Source: CAWEHU01 sp963808965
Lineage (GTDB): Bacteria; Pseudomonadota; Alphaproteobacteria; Acetobacterales; Acetobacteraceae
Assembly: GCA_963808965.1 (NCBI GenBank)
Contig: CAWEHU010000024.1
Span: 5,650-69,649 of the forward strand
DNA: 64,000 nt
Reading direction: 5' to 3'
Shown: in pieces, positions 34,118 to 42,200 of the stretch
How positions within the stretch are numbered: position 1 is the first letter of the stretch
Layout of the letters: the number at the start of each line of letters is the position of its first letter
Position numbers and translations under genes: made by a program
The notes under the pieces: model-generated
The model's input: only the letters and a program-made list of their open reading frames with translations
Databases searched by the model: none
Told to the model about the DNA's origin: nothing

Positions 34118-34966
34118 CTATTTGTCAGGCTCTGTGCCGGAATCGCGGCCGTCCCGTATCGGTTCGGGTACGCGCGGAACGTGATACGCGTCGAGGATCG
34201 TGTCGATCGCGGAGCGGTTGCGTTCGAGTGCCTGGTCAATCTCGCGCTTGAAGGCAGCATCGCCCCGGCGCACGCCCATCGAGATGTCGAAGGTCATCGG
34301 CCACGCCGGGGCCGTCGAGGAAGGCTGAACGGGCGCGAGGGTCAGAGCCTCCATCTCCTTGGCCGCGAAATAGCCGGCCAGCGGTCCCCAGACAACGGCG
34401 ACGTCGATTTGGCCGTTCGCTACCGCATCGATGATCGCGGCCGGCGGGTTCGGCTGGCTATAGTCGCCATAGAGCATGAAGCCGCGCACGTTTTGCGTGA
34501 TGCCCCGTTGCGCGAGCGCATGCGCCGGCGGCGTGTTTGTCGCGTCATTCCCGACCATCTGCACGCCGACGATCAGCGTGCGCAACCGAGGATCGTCAAG
34601 CGAGCAAATGTCCAATCCCCGGTCCGCGCGCGTCACGAACACGTAGCTGGACCGGTAGTACGGCGGGGTCGTCGCGAGCATCTCCACACCGCTGGCCACA
34701 CCCGGCCAGAGATCGCACAACTCCGCTTTAACGGTGTTTCGCACATAACCGCGCCGTTGCGCCCACCAAGTGTAGCTCACGCTCGCTCCGAGATCCTTCG
34801 CGATTAGCGCGACGATTTTGTTCTCGAAGCCCTCGCCCCGGCTGTTGGAAAAGGGAAGGTTGTTCGGATCGGCGCAAACACGCAACTCACGCGCTTGCGC
34901 CGAGGCGATGCCGAGCAGGGAGACGAGCAGGATCGCCCGCGCGATCGCGAGTCCGCCGTGTGACAT
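34118..34966 (-). CDS. xoxJ: XoxJ/MoxJ-like periplasmic binding protein
   Basis: A 282-residue protein from the ATG of MSHGGLAIARAILL with a signal peptide ending ASAQA. ELRVCADPNNLPFSNSRGEGFENKIVALIAKDLGASVSYTWWAQRRGYVRNTVK and CDLWPGVASGVEMLATTPPYYRSSYV are hallmarks of quinoprotein-dehydrogenase-associated substrate-binding-like proteins. In methylotrophs XoxJ/MoxJ assists maturation of the PQQ dehydrogenase. The gene follows xoxG by eight bases. The longer open frame to 35227 is antisense-like Arg-rich sequence overlapping xoxG and was not used. Confidence 0.85.
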   Translation of the reverse strand: MSHGGLAIARAILLVSLLGIASAQARELRVCADPNNLPFSNSRGEGFENKIVALIAKDLGASVSYTWWAQRRGYVRNTVKAELCDLWPGVASGVEMLATTPPYYRSSYVFVTRADRGLDICSLDDPRLRTLIVGVQMVGNDATNTPPAHALAQRGITQNVRGFMLYGDYSQPNPPAAIIDAVANGQIDVAVVWGPLAGYFAAKEMEALTLAPVQPSSTAPAWPMTFDISMGVRRGDAAFKREIDQALERNRSAIDTILDAYHVPRVPEPIRDGRDSGTEPDK

Positions 34967-34974
34967 CGCTCGTC

Positions 34975-35535
34975 TCACTTCGGGGTCGTCGCCACGCCGG
35001 GCGCCTCGGCTACACCGGGCGGGGGTTGGACGGCGGGCGGTGGTGGCGGCGAGGACACCACCTCGCCGGGGCCGTTCGCGGCGGAGGGCGTCGAGAGCGA
35101 GCGGACGAACGCGGCGAGCTCCCAAATTTGCGCGTCCGGAATTTTTCCGTGCCATGACGGCATCCCGTTCGGCCTTCCCTGCGCGATCGAGGCAAAGATC
35201 TGATCGAGCCGCCCGCCGTAGCGCCACTGATTATCCATCAACGCCGGACCCATTCCTCCGGCTCCATGGAAGTGGCAACCGGAACAATTGTACCAGTCGA
35301 ATAGACGCTGACCGTCGGCGATGGCTTGTGGATTGTTCTGGTACATGTTGGCTACGGGATCCTCCGGCGGCGGCGACCCGCCACCAGGGAAAAGCTTGGA
35401 GACGGCAACGAAACCAGGGCCGCTCTGCGCGCCCGGCAAGCTGGCCTGCTGACCCCAGGCCGGCATCACGGCAACTAGGGAGAACGCGGCGGCGATACCC
35501 GCGTCGAGGCTACGACTGCGGCAGGGCGAAAACAT
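34975..35535 (-). CDS. xoxG: c-type cytochrome, XoxG-like
   Basis: A 186-residue periplasmic protein with a signal peptide (AAAFSLVAVMPAWGQ) and one heme site, YNCSGCHFHGAGGMGP. Downstream Met residues (GMGP, NGMPSW) offer axial ligands. The C terminus is Pro-rich (SSPPPPPAVQPPPG), perhaps a flexible tether. XoxG takes electrons from XoxF. It starts 26 bases inside the xoxF end, so the two are tightly coupled, which supports the assignment. Confidence 0.82.
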   Translation of the reverse strand: MFSPCRSRSLDAGIAAAFSLVAVMPAWGQQASLPGAQSGPGFVAVSKLFPGGGSPPPEDPVANMYQNNPQAIADGQRLFDWYNCSGCHFHGAGGMGPALMDNQWRYGGRLDQIFASIAQGRPNGMPSWHGKIPDAQIWELAAFVRSLSTPSAANGPGEVVSSPPPPPAVQPPPGVAEAPGVATTPK

Positions 35536-37381
35536 AGAGCGTTCCCCCAGGCGTGGTTTTCTGCTTCAAATCCCCCATCGCGCCGACGAAGCCGAGCGCG
35601 CCGGTAGGGTCGCGCGGATCGAGATTGCCGGCGACGATCGCACCGGCCCAGCCACCGACACCCGAAAGGACGGCGATATACTCGTGCCCGTCCGGGCCGC
35701 GATACGCGACCGGCTGGCCGATGATGCCGGAGCCGGTCTTGAACTGCCATTTGAGCTCGCCGTTATGCGCGTCCACCGCCTTGAACCAGCCGTCCATGGT
35801 TCCATAGAAAACGAGATCGCCTGCCGTAACCAAGGCGCCGCTCCAGATGGGCAGATCCTCCTTGATCTTCCAGGCCGGCTTGCGCTGCATCGGATCCCAC
35901 GCGGTCAGCTCGCCACGGTTGCCGCCCGGCCCGGCTTTCATCACCACGTTAGCCCCGACATACGGCGTGCCGGCGATGTAGTTGGTCTGCACGCTTTCCC
36001 AGTCCATGCACAAATTCTCATGCGGGATGTAGAGCAGTCCGGTACGTGGCGAGTAGGCGGAAGGATTCCAGTCCTTGGCGCCGGAGGCCGTGGGGCAAAT
36101 GTCGCGTACGACCGTGCCAACTTTGGTCGTCTTTTCCGGGTTGAGAATCGGCCGGCCGGTCTTGAGGTCGACACCCTTTGTCGAGTTCACGAAGCCGTAC
36201 GGATCAGCGGACAGGATCTCGCCGTTGGTGCGGTCGATCACATAGAGATGGGCATTGCGATCCGGATGCAGCAGCACCTTGCGCGGCTTGCCGTCCACGG
36301 TCATGTCGAGCAGCACGTGCTCGTTGATGCCGTCGTAATCGTGCTCATCATGCGGATTGTATTGAAGCGCCCACTTCGCGGCGCCGGTGTCGGGGTCGCG
36401 CGCGAACAAGGTCGTCGTCCATTTGTTGTCGCCGGGGCGCTGCTCCTGGTTCCAGGGACCAGGGTTGGCCGTGCCGTAATAGATCAGGTTGAGGTCGGGA
36501 TCGTAGGCGATCCAGCCCCACACGGTACCACCACCGATCTGCCATGCCTCGGGCGGCCAGGTCTTCACTCCGAGATCCTGGCCTTTGTCGGAATCATAGA
36601 ACGGATGAAAGTCGGAGCCGATCAGCACGTCCTTGTCCGGCCCGGTGGAGTAGGCCCGCCAGACGATCTTCCCGGTTGCGGCATCCAGCGCCGTCAGCCA
36701 GCCTCGCACCCCGAGCTCGCCGCCGGAATTGCCGACCAGCACCTTCCCATGCACGACGAGCGGCGCCATCGTCATCGTCTCGCCCTTGTTGATGTCCCCG
36801 AGCTGTGTTTTCCAGAGCTCCTTGCCGGTATTCGCGTCCAGCGCGATTGTTTGGTTGTCGAGCGTATTGAAGAAGAACTTGCCGTCCGAATATACGCCGC
36901 CCCGGTTGACGACGTCGCAGCACGCAACTCCTTGCGCGGCCGCCTCGGGATGCGGCTGATAGGACCATTTCAGCGGGGCACCGGGCTTGGTGAGGTCGAG
37001 CGCGAAGACAAAATTCGGGAACGCCGTCACGATGTACATGGTGTTGTTCACCACGATCGGAGCCGCTTCCTGCCCGCGATTGACTCCGGTCGAAAAGGTG
37101 AACGCCACGCCGAGTTTCTTGACCGTGTCGCCGTTGATCTCCGCGAGTTCGGAGTAGCGCGTCGAGGCGTAATTCTTCGACGGCATCGTCCACTGGCCGT
37201 CATCCTTCGGCGCCGCCGAGGCAGGTGGAACGGGCGGATCGGCGCGGGCCACGCCACCACCCGGGAGCAGGAGTGTCAGCGCGCCCGCGAGCAATACGTC
37301 TCTGATGCCGGTACGCGGACGCGCACGGGTGCGGTCAGCGCAGCGTGTAGAGATAGGCCGCGACATCGCGTGCGTCTTCAT
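35510..37381 (-). CDS. xoxF: PQQ-dependent methanol/alcohol dehydrogenase, lanthanide (XoxF) type
   Basis: A 623-residue eight-blade quinoprotein with an N-terminal signal (DVLLAGALTLLLPGGGVARADP). VACCDVVNRG carries the adjacent-Cys disulfide at 154-155 that lies on PQQ; GGELGVRG has the metal Glu222; YYGTANPGPWN the Asn306. HDEHDYDGINE gives Asp348 as catalytic base and a second Asp350: this D-Y-D pair marks the lanthanide-dependent XoxF/ExaF group, where calcium MxaF has D-Y-A. It oxidises alcohols in the periplasm and passes electrons to cytochrome c. The start overlaps the preceding cytochrome gene by 47 bases; an ATG at 37366 is an alternative. Confidence 0.92.
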   Translation of the reverse strand: MKTHAMSRPISTRCADRTRARPRTGIRDVLLAGALTLLLPGGGVARADPPVPPASAAPKDDGQWTMPSKNYASTRYSELAEINGDTVKKLGVAFTFSTGVNRGQEAAPIVVNNTMYIVTAFPNFVFALDLTKPGAPLKWSYQPHPEAAAQGVACCDVVNRGGVYSDGKFFFNTLDNQTIALDANTGKELWKTQLGDINKGETMTMAPLVVHGKVLVGNSGGELGVRGWLTALDAATGKIVWRAYSTGPDKDVLIGSDFHPFYDSDKGQDLGVKTWPPEAWQIGGGTVWGWIAYDPDLNLIYYGTANPGPWNQEQRPGDNKWTTTLFARDPDTGAAKWALQYNPHDEHDYDGINEHVLLDMTVDGKPRKVLLHPDRNAHLYVIDRTNGEILSADPYGFVNSTKGVDLKTGRPILNPEKTTKVGTVVRDICPTASGAKDWNPSAYSPRTGLLYIPHENLCMDWESVQTNYIAGTPYVGANVVMKAGPGGNRGELTAWDPMQRKPAWKIKEDLPIWSGALVTAGDLVFYGTMDGWFKAVDAHNGELKWQFKTGSGIIGQPVAYRGPDGHEYIAVLSGVGGWAGAIVAGNLDPRDPTGALGFVGAMGDLKQKTTPGGTLYVFALPQS

Positions 37382-37724
37382 CGTTCAGCCCCATATCCGG
37401 CATGGCGTTTCCGGGAATCACGCTCTGCGGCTCTTGCAGCCATCGAATCATGTTTGCCGGCGTGTTCGGCAGGACGCCGGCGATGAAGGTACGATCCCCA
37501 ATGGTGGTGAGTGGTGGACCCACGCGCCCGTTCGCGCCCACGATGCCGGGAATCTCATGGCAGGTTCCGCAGCCCACCAGCCGGATCAACCGGGCGCCCT
37601 GCCGCGAATTGCCTCCCGCCGGACCGGCATTCGCGGCGGGCTTGCGGGAGTCGCACGCGGCGAGTCCGGCGAGAGCCAAAACCAGCAAAGCGCAGCGCGC
37701 GGCCGGCGTGGTCAGCCGATGCAT
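37335..37724 (-). CDS. lipoprotein c-type cytochrome
   Basis: A 129-residue protein. LLVLALAGLAACD is a lipoprotein signal with lipobox LAAC. RLIRLVGCGTCHEIPGIVGANGRVGPPL holds the single CxxCH heme site, and NAMPDMGLNDEDARDVAAYLYTL supplies a Met ligand and the C-terminal helix, as in oxidase-associated cytochrome c domains. Anchored at the outer face of the inner membrane it could hand electrons to the oxidase encoded just upstream. It overlaps both neighbours (13 bases with the membrane protein gene, 47 with xoxF). Confidence 0.82.
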   Translation of the reverse strand: MHRLTTPAARCALLVLALAGLAACDSRKPAANAGPAGGNSRQGARLIRLVGCGTCHEIPGIVGANGRVGPPLTTIGDRTFIAGVLPNTPANMIRWLQEPQSVIPGNAMPDMGLNDEDARDVAAYLYTLR

Positions 37725-38167
37725 TGCGGCACCACGAACAGAGCAACGAGGTCGAAGATGATCGCGGCCAGGAAGCCCAGCCCGGTCATGACGCCGACCA
37801 GTCCGAAAAACCGCGTCCGCCCCTCGCCCGCCGCGACGGCGTGGCTAAACCCGCCCGGATGTTCGTGACGGGCCGCGCGCCATGTGAGATAGGAGACAAC
37901 ACTCGCGGCCAGGGCAATGACAACAGCGAGCAAGTTGAAGCCCAGGAGAAGCCACCAGACGAAGCCCCACCCGGGCAGCACCGTCGTACGCGGCGCGAGG
38001 CGCGGGAAACAAGAATAGCTTGCCAGCCCATAGTTCAGCAGAAGCTGAGCGACCCAAGCCGTCGGCGCGGCGGTCAGGCCGAAGAATTGAGCGAACAGTC
38101 CGACTCGCTCGCGGTGCGGAGAGGGATGCGGCGGCGCGCTTGCCTGTACAGCATTCGCCATGGGCAT
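37712..38167 (-). CDS. membrane protein of the oxidase operon, unknown family
   Basis: About 151 residues from an ATG overlapping the coxC stop (ATGATGA). Three hydrophobic helices are evident: LFAQFFGLTAAPTAWVAQLL, WWLLLGFNLLAVVIALAASVV, and GVMTGLGFLAAIIFDLVALF, followed by VVPQC. Similar small proteins are seen beside heme-copper oxidases, where they may act in assembly; this is from general memory of such loci. No metal or heme motif is visible. Confidence 0.6.
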   Translation of the reverse strand: MPMANAVQASAPPHPSPHRERVGLFAQFFGLTAAPTAWVAQLLLNYGLASYSCFPRLAPRTTVLPGWGFVWWLLLGFNLLAVVIALAASVVSYLTWRAARHEHPGGFSHAVAAGEGRTRFFGLVGVMTGLGFLAAIIFDLVALFVVPQCIG

Positions 38168-38763
38168 CATCCGAGATACGGAGTCACGTAGAGAGTTAGG
38201 AACACGGCAATCCCGGCCGCCACGACGAAGTGCCAATAAGCGGCGCCGACCAGGACGGGTGCGTTCCGGCGCGAGTCGAAATAGCCAAGCAACGACCAAA
38301 ACACCAGCATCAGCAGCGCCACGAGACCAACTGCCAGATGCGCGAGATGCACGCCGGTGATCGTGAAGAACACCGAGCCGTACACGCCCGACCGCAGCGT
38401 GAACGATTTGCTGCCCCATTCAACGAATTGCAGGATCAGCGAAACGACGCCGAGCAGCAGTGCGATCGCGAGACCGTATAAGAGGTGAGGCCGCCGGTCG
38501 CGCGTGACGCTTCGCTCCGCCCACCACAGCGCGATGCTGCTGAGGATCAACACGAACACCTGCGGCACCGAGTAGCGGAAGCTCGGCGGCTCGGGTATCC
38601 ATGAGGAGTCGAGCTGCACCGCGTAATAAAAATAGCTGAATAGCAGATAGGCGAACAGCGCGCCTTCGGTCGCGATGACGCACAGCACGCCCCACCAGCC
38701 GACCCCGATGCGCCCGACCCCTCCGACCGGCAGCGATCGCTGCTCATAGGCCGCGTCAGACAT
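38167..38763 (-). CDS. coxC: heme-copper oxidase subunit III
   Basis: A 198-residue five-helix protein: GWWGVLCVIATEGALFAYLLFSYFYY (with the conserved Glu), LILSSIALWWAERSV, LALLLGVVSLILQFVEW-like LLLGVVSLILQFVEWGS, FFTITGVHLAHLAVGLVALLML (helix with H-x-x-H), and AAYWHFVVAAGIAVFLTLY. These match subunit III of cytochrome c oxidases (COX3 superfamily). It overlaps coxA by eight bases and the next gene by a few. Intact here although its partner subunit I is not. Confidence 0.85.
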   Translation of the reverse strand: MSDAAYEQRSLPVGGVGRIGVGWWGVLCVIATEGALFAYLLFSYFYYAVQLDSSWIPEPPSFRYSVPQVFVLILSSIALWWAERSVTRDRRPHLLYGLAIALLLGVVSLILQFVEWGSKSFTLRSGVYGSVFFTITGVHLAHLAVGLVALLMLVFWSLLGYFDSRRNAPVLVGAAYWHFVVAAGIAVFLTLYVTPYLG

Positions 38764-39883
38764 GGCCGGGACTCACCTGTCCAAGCTTCCGTTCAGGCCA
38801 TAGCCAAGCCACGATCGCCAGCGTCCCAATCGCGCAACCGGCTACGGCAAGCCACCAGAGGTGCAGCAACAGGCCGACAAAACCGGCCGAGAGGCCAAGA
38901 GTGAGGATGAACGGCGCGTAGGAATCGCTTGGCATCTTCAATATCAGCTCGGGATCGCTGTCGAGTGGCGTGGTGCCAATCGTCTCTCGCCCATGGTCGA
39001 GCAGCAGACCTTCCTGAAGGTCGGATCGGTCCTCGGTATCCCGCAGGCGCTCCTCCCAAAGCGGATGCCGGCTCGCGACTCGCGGGATCACCTTGAAATT
39101 GTAAGTGGGCGGCGGGGATGACGTGGCCCATTCCAGCGAATACGCGTCCCAGGGGTTGGGGCCGGCGATCTTTCCGTGCTTGTGGCTGACCACGACATTG
39201 ACCAGCAGCAGTAGTACGCCGACGGCGAGCACGAAGGCGCCGATCGTGGTGATGAGGTTCAGCGTGTTCCAGCCCATCCCCGGCGGATACGTATAGACGC
39301 GGCGGGGCATTCCCCACAGACCGGTCAGATGCATCGGCAGGAAGGCGAGATTGAAGCCGATGAACATGGTCCAGAAGTTCCAGCGCCCGATCCGCTCGTC
39401 GAGCATCCGGCCGGTCATCTTGGGGAACCAATAATAGATTCCGCCCACGACCGGGAACAGGTTGATGCCGATCAGCACGTAATGCAGATGCGCCACGACG
39501 AAATATGTGTCGGTCAGCTGCCAATCGACCGGCACCGAGGCCGTCATGAAGCCCGACACGCCGCCGATGACGAACATCACGATCATGCTGGCAAAGAACA
39601 GGAAGGCGGTGGTGATAACCGGGCGGCCGGTCCAGATCGTCGCCGTCCAGGCGAACACTGCCACCGCGCTCGGCACGGTGATGATGATCGAGGCGCCACT
39701 GAAGAACGCCATCGGGAGATTGGGCAGTCCGGTGGCGAACATGTGGTGGATCCACACGCCGAAGCCCAAGATCATCGTGGCGACCGTCGATAGAGCGACT
39801 GGGGCGTAGCCGACGATCGGCCGCCGGCAGAACACCGGCAATCCGTCCGAGACGATGCCCATGGCCGGCAGCACGATCGCGTA
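38756..39883 (-). pseudogene. coxA: cytochrome oxidase subunit I, N-terminal part missing
   Basis: Homology begins at YAIVLPAMGIVSDGLPVFCRR, which is the middle of helix VI, and runs to the end. VWIHHMF (two Cu-B histidines) and FVVAHLHYVL (heme a3 and heme a histidines) remain, then a C-terminal extension with two more helices (FILTLGLSAGFVGLLLHLWW, CAIGTLAIVAWLWP). Missing are helices I-V, the helix II heme His, and the G-H-P-E-V motif with the cross-linked His-Tyr, so no catalysis is possible. The open frame upstream of 39883 is transposase-derived. coxB, normally upstream, is also absent. Confidence 0.85.
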
Positions 39884-40230
39884 CGTCCAGAGTACCAGCT
39901 CGCCGCCAGCCGGCGACGACGGCGCTGTTGACGGAGTTCGTCCGAAAGGATGCGGGTGAGTGTCGCCTTCCACGCCCGGACGGCCTCGTAGCTGAATACG
40001 ATGCCGCGCATAAGAAACATCTCGGCCAGGTCGCGCAGGGTCAGCCGATAGCGCAGCAGACGCCAGAGCACTCAGAGAGCGATGACGTCGCTCGGGTATT
40101 GGGTTCCGTTGAGCACGCCGGGGCTGCGTTCATTGAGCTGCTTGCCGCATTCGCGGCAGCGGAAGGGGCAATACCCTGGGCCGTGCGCTCCGGCCGATCC
40201 GTCACAGCCGCCGATCCGCAGCTCACATAC
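39884..40230 (-). pseudogene. IS6-like transposase fragment at the coxA break
   Basis: Minus-strand translation gives YCPFRCRECGKQLNERS (zinc-ribbon), GVLNGTQYPSDVIAL, an in-frame TGA, then LWRLLRYRLTLRDLAEMFLM, GIVFSYEAVRAWKATLTRIL and SWY. These match the N-terminal 110 residues of IS6-type DDE transposases with an N-terminal zinc finger. It breaks off at S-W-Y, just before the first catalytic Asp would come, exactly where coxA homology starts. It is dead. The sequence further left to 40651 (about 420 bases) shows no gene. Confidence 0.75.
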
Positions 40231-40651
40231 CGCATCCGGCCCCCGCTCCTGTCAGAAGGGCCGAGACCCTATCGGCGGCCGCCTGAGCCAGCCGGAAATT
40301 CCGTGATTTGGCGCCATCCCTGACAGAACCATTCGAGACGCTCTAACGCACACACCTCGAGGTCGCCGTAAACGCAACGACATGCTGTGGCGCACCCGGT
40401 TCGCGAGGGTAAACAAGGCGTGTGCCCCCTCAATTCACTTGCATCCCCCCACCCTCACGCGCACGGTTGGGCCACCGAGAAACCAGGATGTTGTTTCTGG
40501 TCTACTTGGTCGAGCTCCGTCGAGCTGATCTCGATGGCCAGAGACGGAGCAATCCAGGGCAGCCGTGAAGAGCGGCAAACTCCCAAGCAACTCGTAGCTT
40601 GACCGCATCGCACCGGTTTGCCCTGAGTCATGCGAGAAAGGCGCGTTGCTG

Positions 40652-40897
40652 ATGAACATACTCGACGAGCAGGAAAATTACCTGCTGGTAACAGACGGCG
40701 CACACTTCACAGTGGTCGAGCGCCGCGCCGGAAAATTCTATGGGCTTCGCAATCACGGTCGCCGCGGCGTGACGCCGGACGATGCGGGAATCCTCGAACT
40801 GATGCATGAGGCTGGGTCATTCACTGAACCTCAGGCAAGGCATCTTCTTGTCGAGGTGGCGACGCAATGGCGGGATTTGTTCGAGCACGTCCGATAA
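40652..40897 (+). CDS. small hypothetical protein
   Basis: An 81-residue protein from the ATG at 40652 (a TTG two codons earlier is possible), preceded by GAAAGGCG. NILDEQENYLLVTDGAHFTVVERRAG then FYGLRNHGRRGVTPDDAGI and FTEPQARHLLVEVATQWRDL: a strand-rich start and a helical end. Composition looks protein-like but no family is recognised. It lies in an IS-scarred zone, isolated. Confidence 0.45.
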   Translation: MNILDEQENYLLVTDGAHFTVVERRAGKFYGLRNHGRRGVTPDDAGILELMHEAGSFTEPQARHLLVEVATQWRDLFEHVR

Positions 40898-41189
40898 CGC
40901 TTCCTGCACCGTCTCGCCTTTCGCCTCCACACCGATAGCCAGCAGGCGCATGAGGCAACGCCGCCGCCGAGCGGATTGGGTACGAGAGTTCGCCGGTCGC
41001 CGCGCAGCTGCGTCATACTCCGCGATCAGGCCCCGTGCCGGCCTCGGCCGGCATGCATGGCGCCCACCCCCCGCCACACGTGAAAACCAATCAGAGCGAG
41101 CGTAAGTCGAGCATCCGTTCCATGACAGCATTGGTATTCACGGGCGGTCCCTCGAACACGCTTCTGACGAAGCGGGATCTAGGCTCAGG

Positions 41190-41440
41190 CCTCAGTATGG
41201 AAGCCAGAAGGTCACGGTAGCTGCGATGCAGATGGCCGAAAAGAAGGTGTGGGTGCAACGGTCGTAGCGGGTGCGACCCGGCGCCAGTCCTTAAGGCGGC
41301 CCATCATATTCTCGACGCGGTGCCGCTGCCGATACAGCGTCTTGTCGTAGGGAAGCTCCGCCTTTCGGCTTCGTGTCGAAGGGATGCACGGTGCGAATGC
41401 CCCGCGCGAGCAGCGCGGCGCGGAACGGAAACCAAAGATT
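41190..41440 (-). pseudogene. IS5-family transposase C-terminal fragment
   Basis: The minus strand encodes pieces of an IS5 transposase tail: FRAALLARGI, then in other frames IPSTRSRKAELPYDKTLYRQRHRVENMMGRLKDWRR (here given in separate shifts) and YDRCTHTFFSAICIAA ending at a TGA. YRxRHRVExxxGRLKDWRR contains the conserved Y-R-E-type region and the catalytic Glu. At least two one-base shifts are needed to read it through, and the N-terminal half is missing. The flanks 40898-41189 and 41441-41641 contain no gene I can support. Confidence 0.65.
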
Positions 41441-41641
41441 TTTACGTGGGCGTGCCTTTTGGGCCCAAGGCTCGCCTAATCCTGATCTATCTGCAATCTG
41501 AAGGAAGGCGCAGTCGGACGGTGAGCATGGGTCTTTCCATGTCCGCATGGATCAGGTCATTAGGTTTGGCCGTCACCGGAGGTCCCCGAGGTTCCATTAA
41601 CGCCGTTAAGGAGCAGGCCCTTCGGATTGCACGCTGCGGAT

Positions 41642-41809
41642 TTACTCTGCATTGGGAAGAGCGAGATGCGGAGGGTAATCGGCTGCCACAGCGACGGCCC
41701 CCGCGAATCGGCGGGCCAGCGATTTGCCCCCGGGGCCGTCAGCAAACCACGCGGCGGCACCCTCGACATCTCGAATGGCCTGCGGCGCAAGGGTGCGGGG
41801 TAGTCTCAC
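41642..41809 (-). pseudogene. short ParE-like toxin, probably truncated
   Basis: A GTG overlapping the antitoxin stop (GTGA) begins VRLPRTLAPQAIRDVEGAAAWFA, continues LARRFAGAVAVAADYP and stops after 55 residues. ParE/RelE toxins are about 95 residues: helix 1-helix 2 with this A-P-Q-A-x-x-D-x-E pattern, then a beta-sheet that carries activity. That sheet is missing, so the toxin is presumably dead. The four-base overlap is classic for antitoxin-toxin operons, which supports the identification. Confidence 0.55.
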
Positions 41810-42063
41810 ACGTGAGCGTTGCGCCGTTGCGCCAACCGTGCCTCAACGCGCGCCATCATATCGTCTGCCGTCAGATAGCCATCCCGGTCCGCCTCTTCCT
41901 CCGCAGCCAGCACCGAGGCGAGCAATTCGGCTCGGGCTTGTTCCTGCCGCTGCAGCAGGCTCACCCCGGCTGCAACCACGGCAGACACATCCCGAAACCG
42001 GCCGGCCGCGACGGCCTCTTCCGCAAAGCGCTCCAGCTCGGGAGGCAACGTCACATCGTCCAT
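41806..42063 (-). CDS. ParD-like antitoxin
   Basis: An 85-residue protein: DDVTLPPELERFAEEAVAAGRFRDVSAVVAAGVSLLQRQEQARAEL. This is a ribbon-helix-helix N terminus (V-T-L-P strand, then helices with the G-R-F/Y-x-x-V-S-x-V-V pattern), followed by an acidic toxin-binding tail. It matches the ParD/CopG antitoxin group. It overlaps a shortened ParE-like frame downstream, so it may now be an orphan that still represses its own promoter. Confidence 0.75.
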   Translation of the reverse strand: MDDVTLPPELERFAEEAVAAGRFRDVSAVVAAGVSLLQRQEQARAELLASVLAAEEEADRDGYLTADDMMARVEARLAQRRNAHV

Positions 42064-42200
42064 GCCGAGACTATAGGGTGCCGCCGACCCGCCGGAAAGG
42101 ATGCTGCCGATGAGTAAACGCTCCCGGCGACATAGCTCCCGCGCATGGCGAGATCCTGCCGCCGCTCGCCAGGGCTCGCCCCCATACTGACGCGGCCAGA

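Noticed and set aside
35684..37486. A 600-codon open frame antisense to xoxF
   Set aside because: No signal or domain; xoxF on the other strand is unambiguous, so this is a GC-driven shadow.
40069..40076. In-frame TGA in a transposase read as selenocysteine, given selA nearby
   Set aside because: The transposase is truncated at both ends, the family has no Cys/Sec at this place and no SECIS-like hairpin was apparent.
39928..40323. A 131-codon plus-strand frame
   Set aside because: It is the antisense of the IS6-like transposase remnant.
40817..41131. A 104-codon minus-strand frame overlapping the small gene at 40652
   Set aside because: Arg-rich beginning, no ribosome site, and antisense to a better candidate; only LLAIGVEAKGETVQEALSDV looks protein-like, too little to support.
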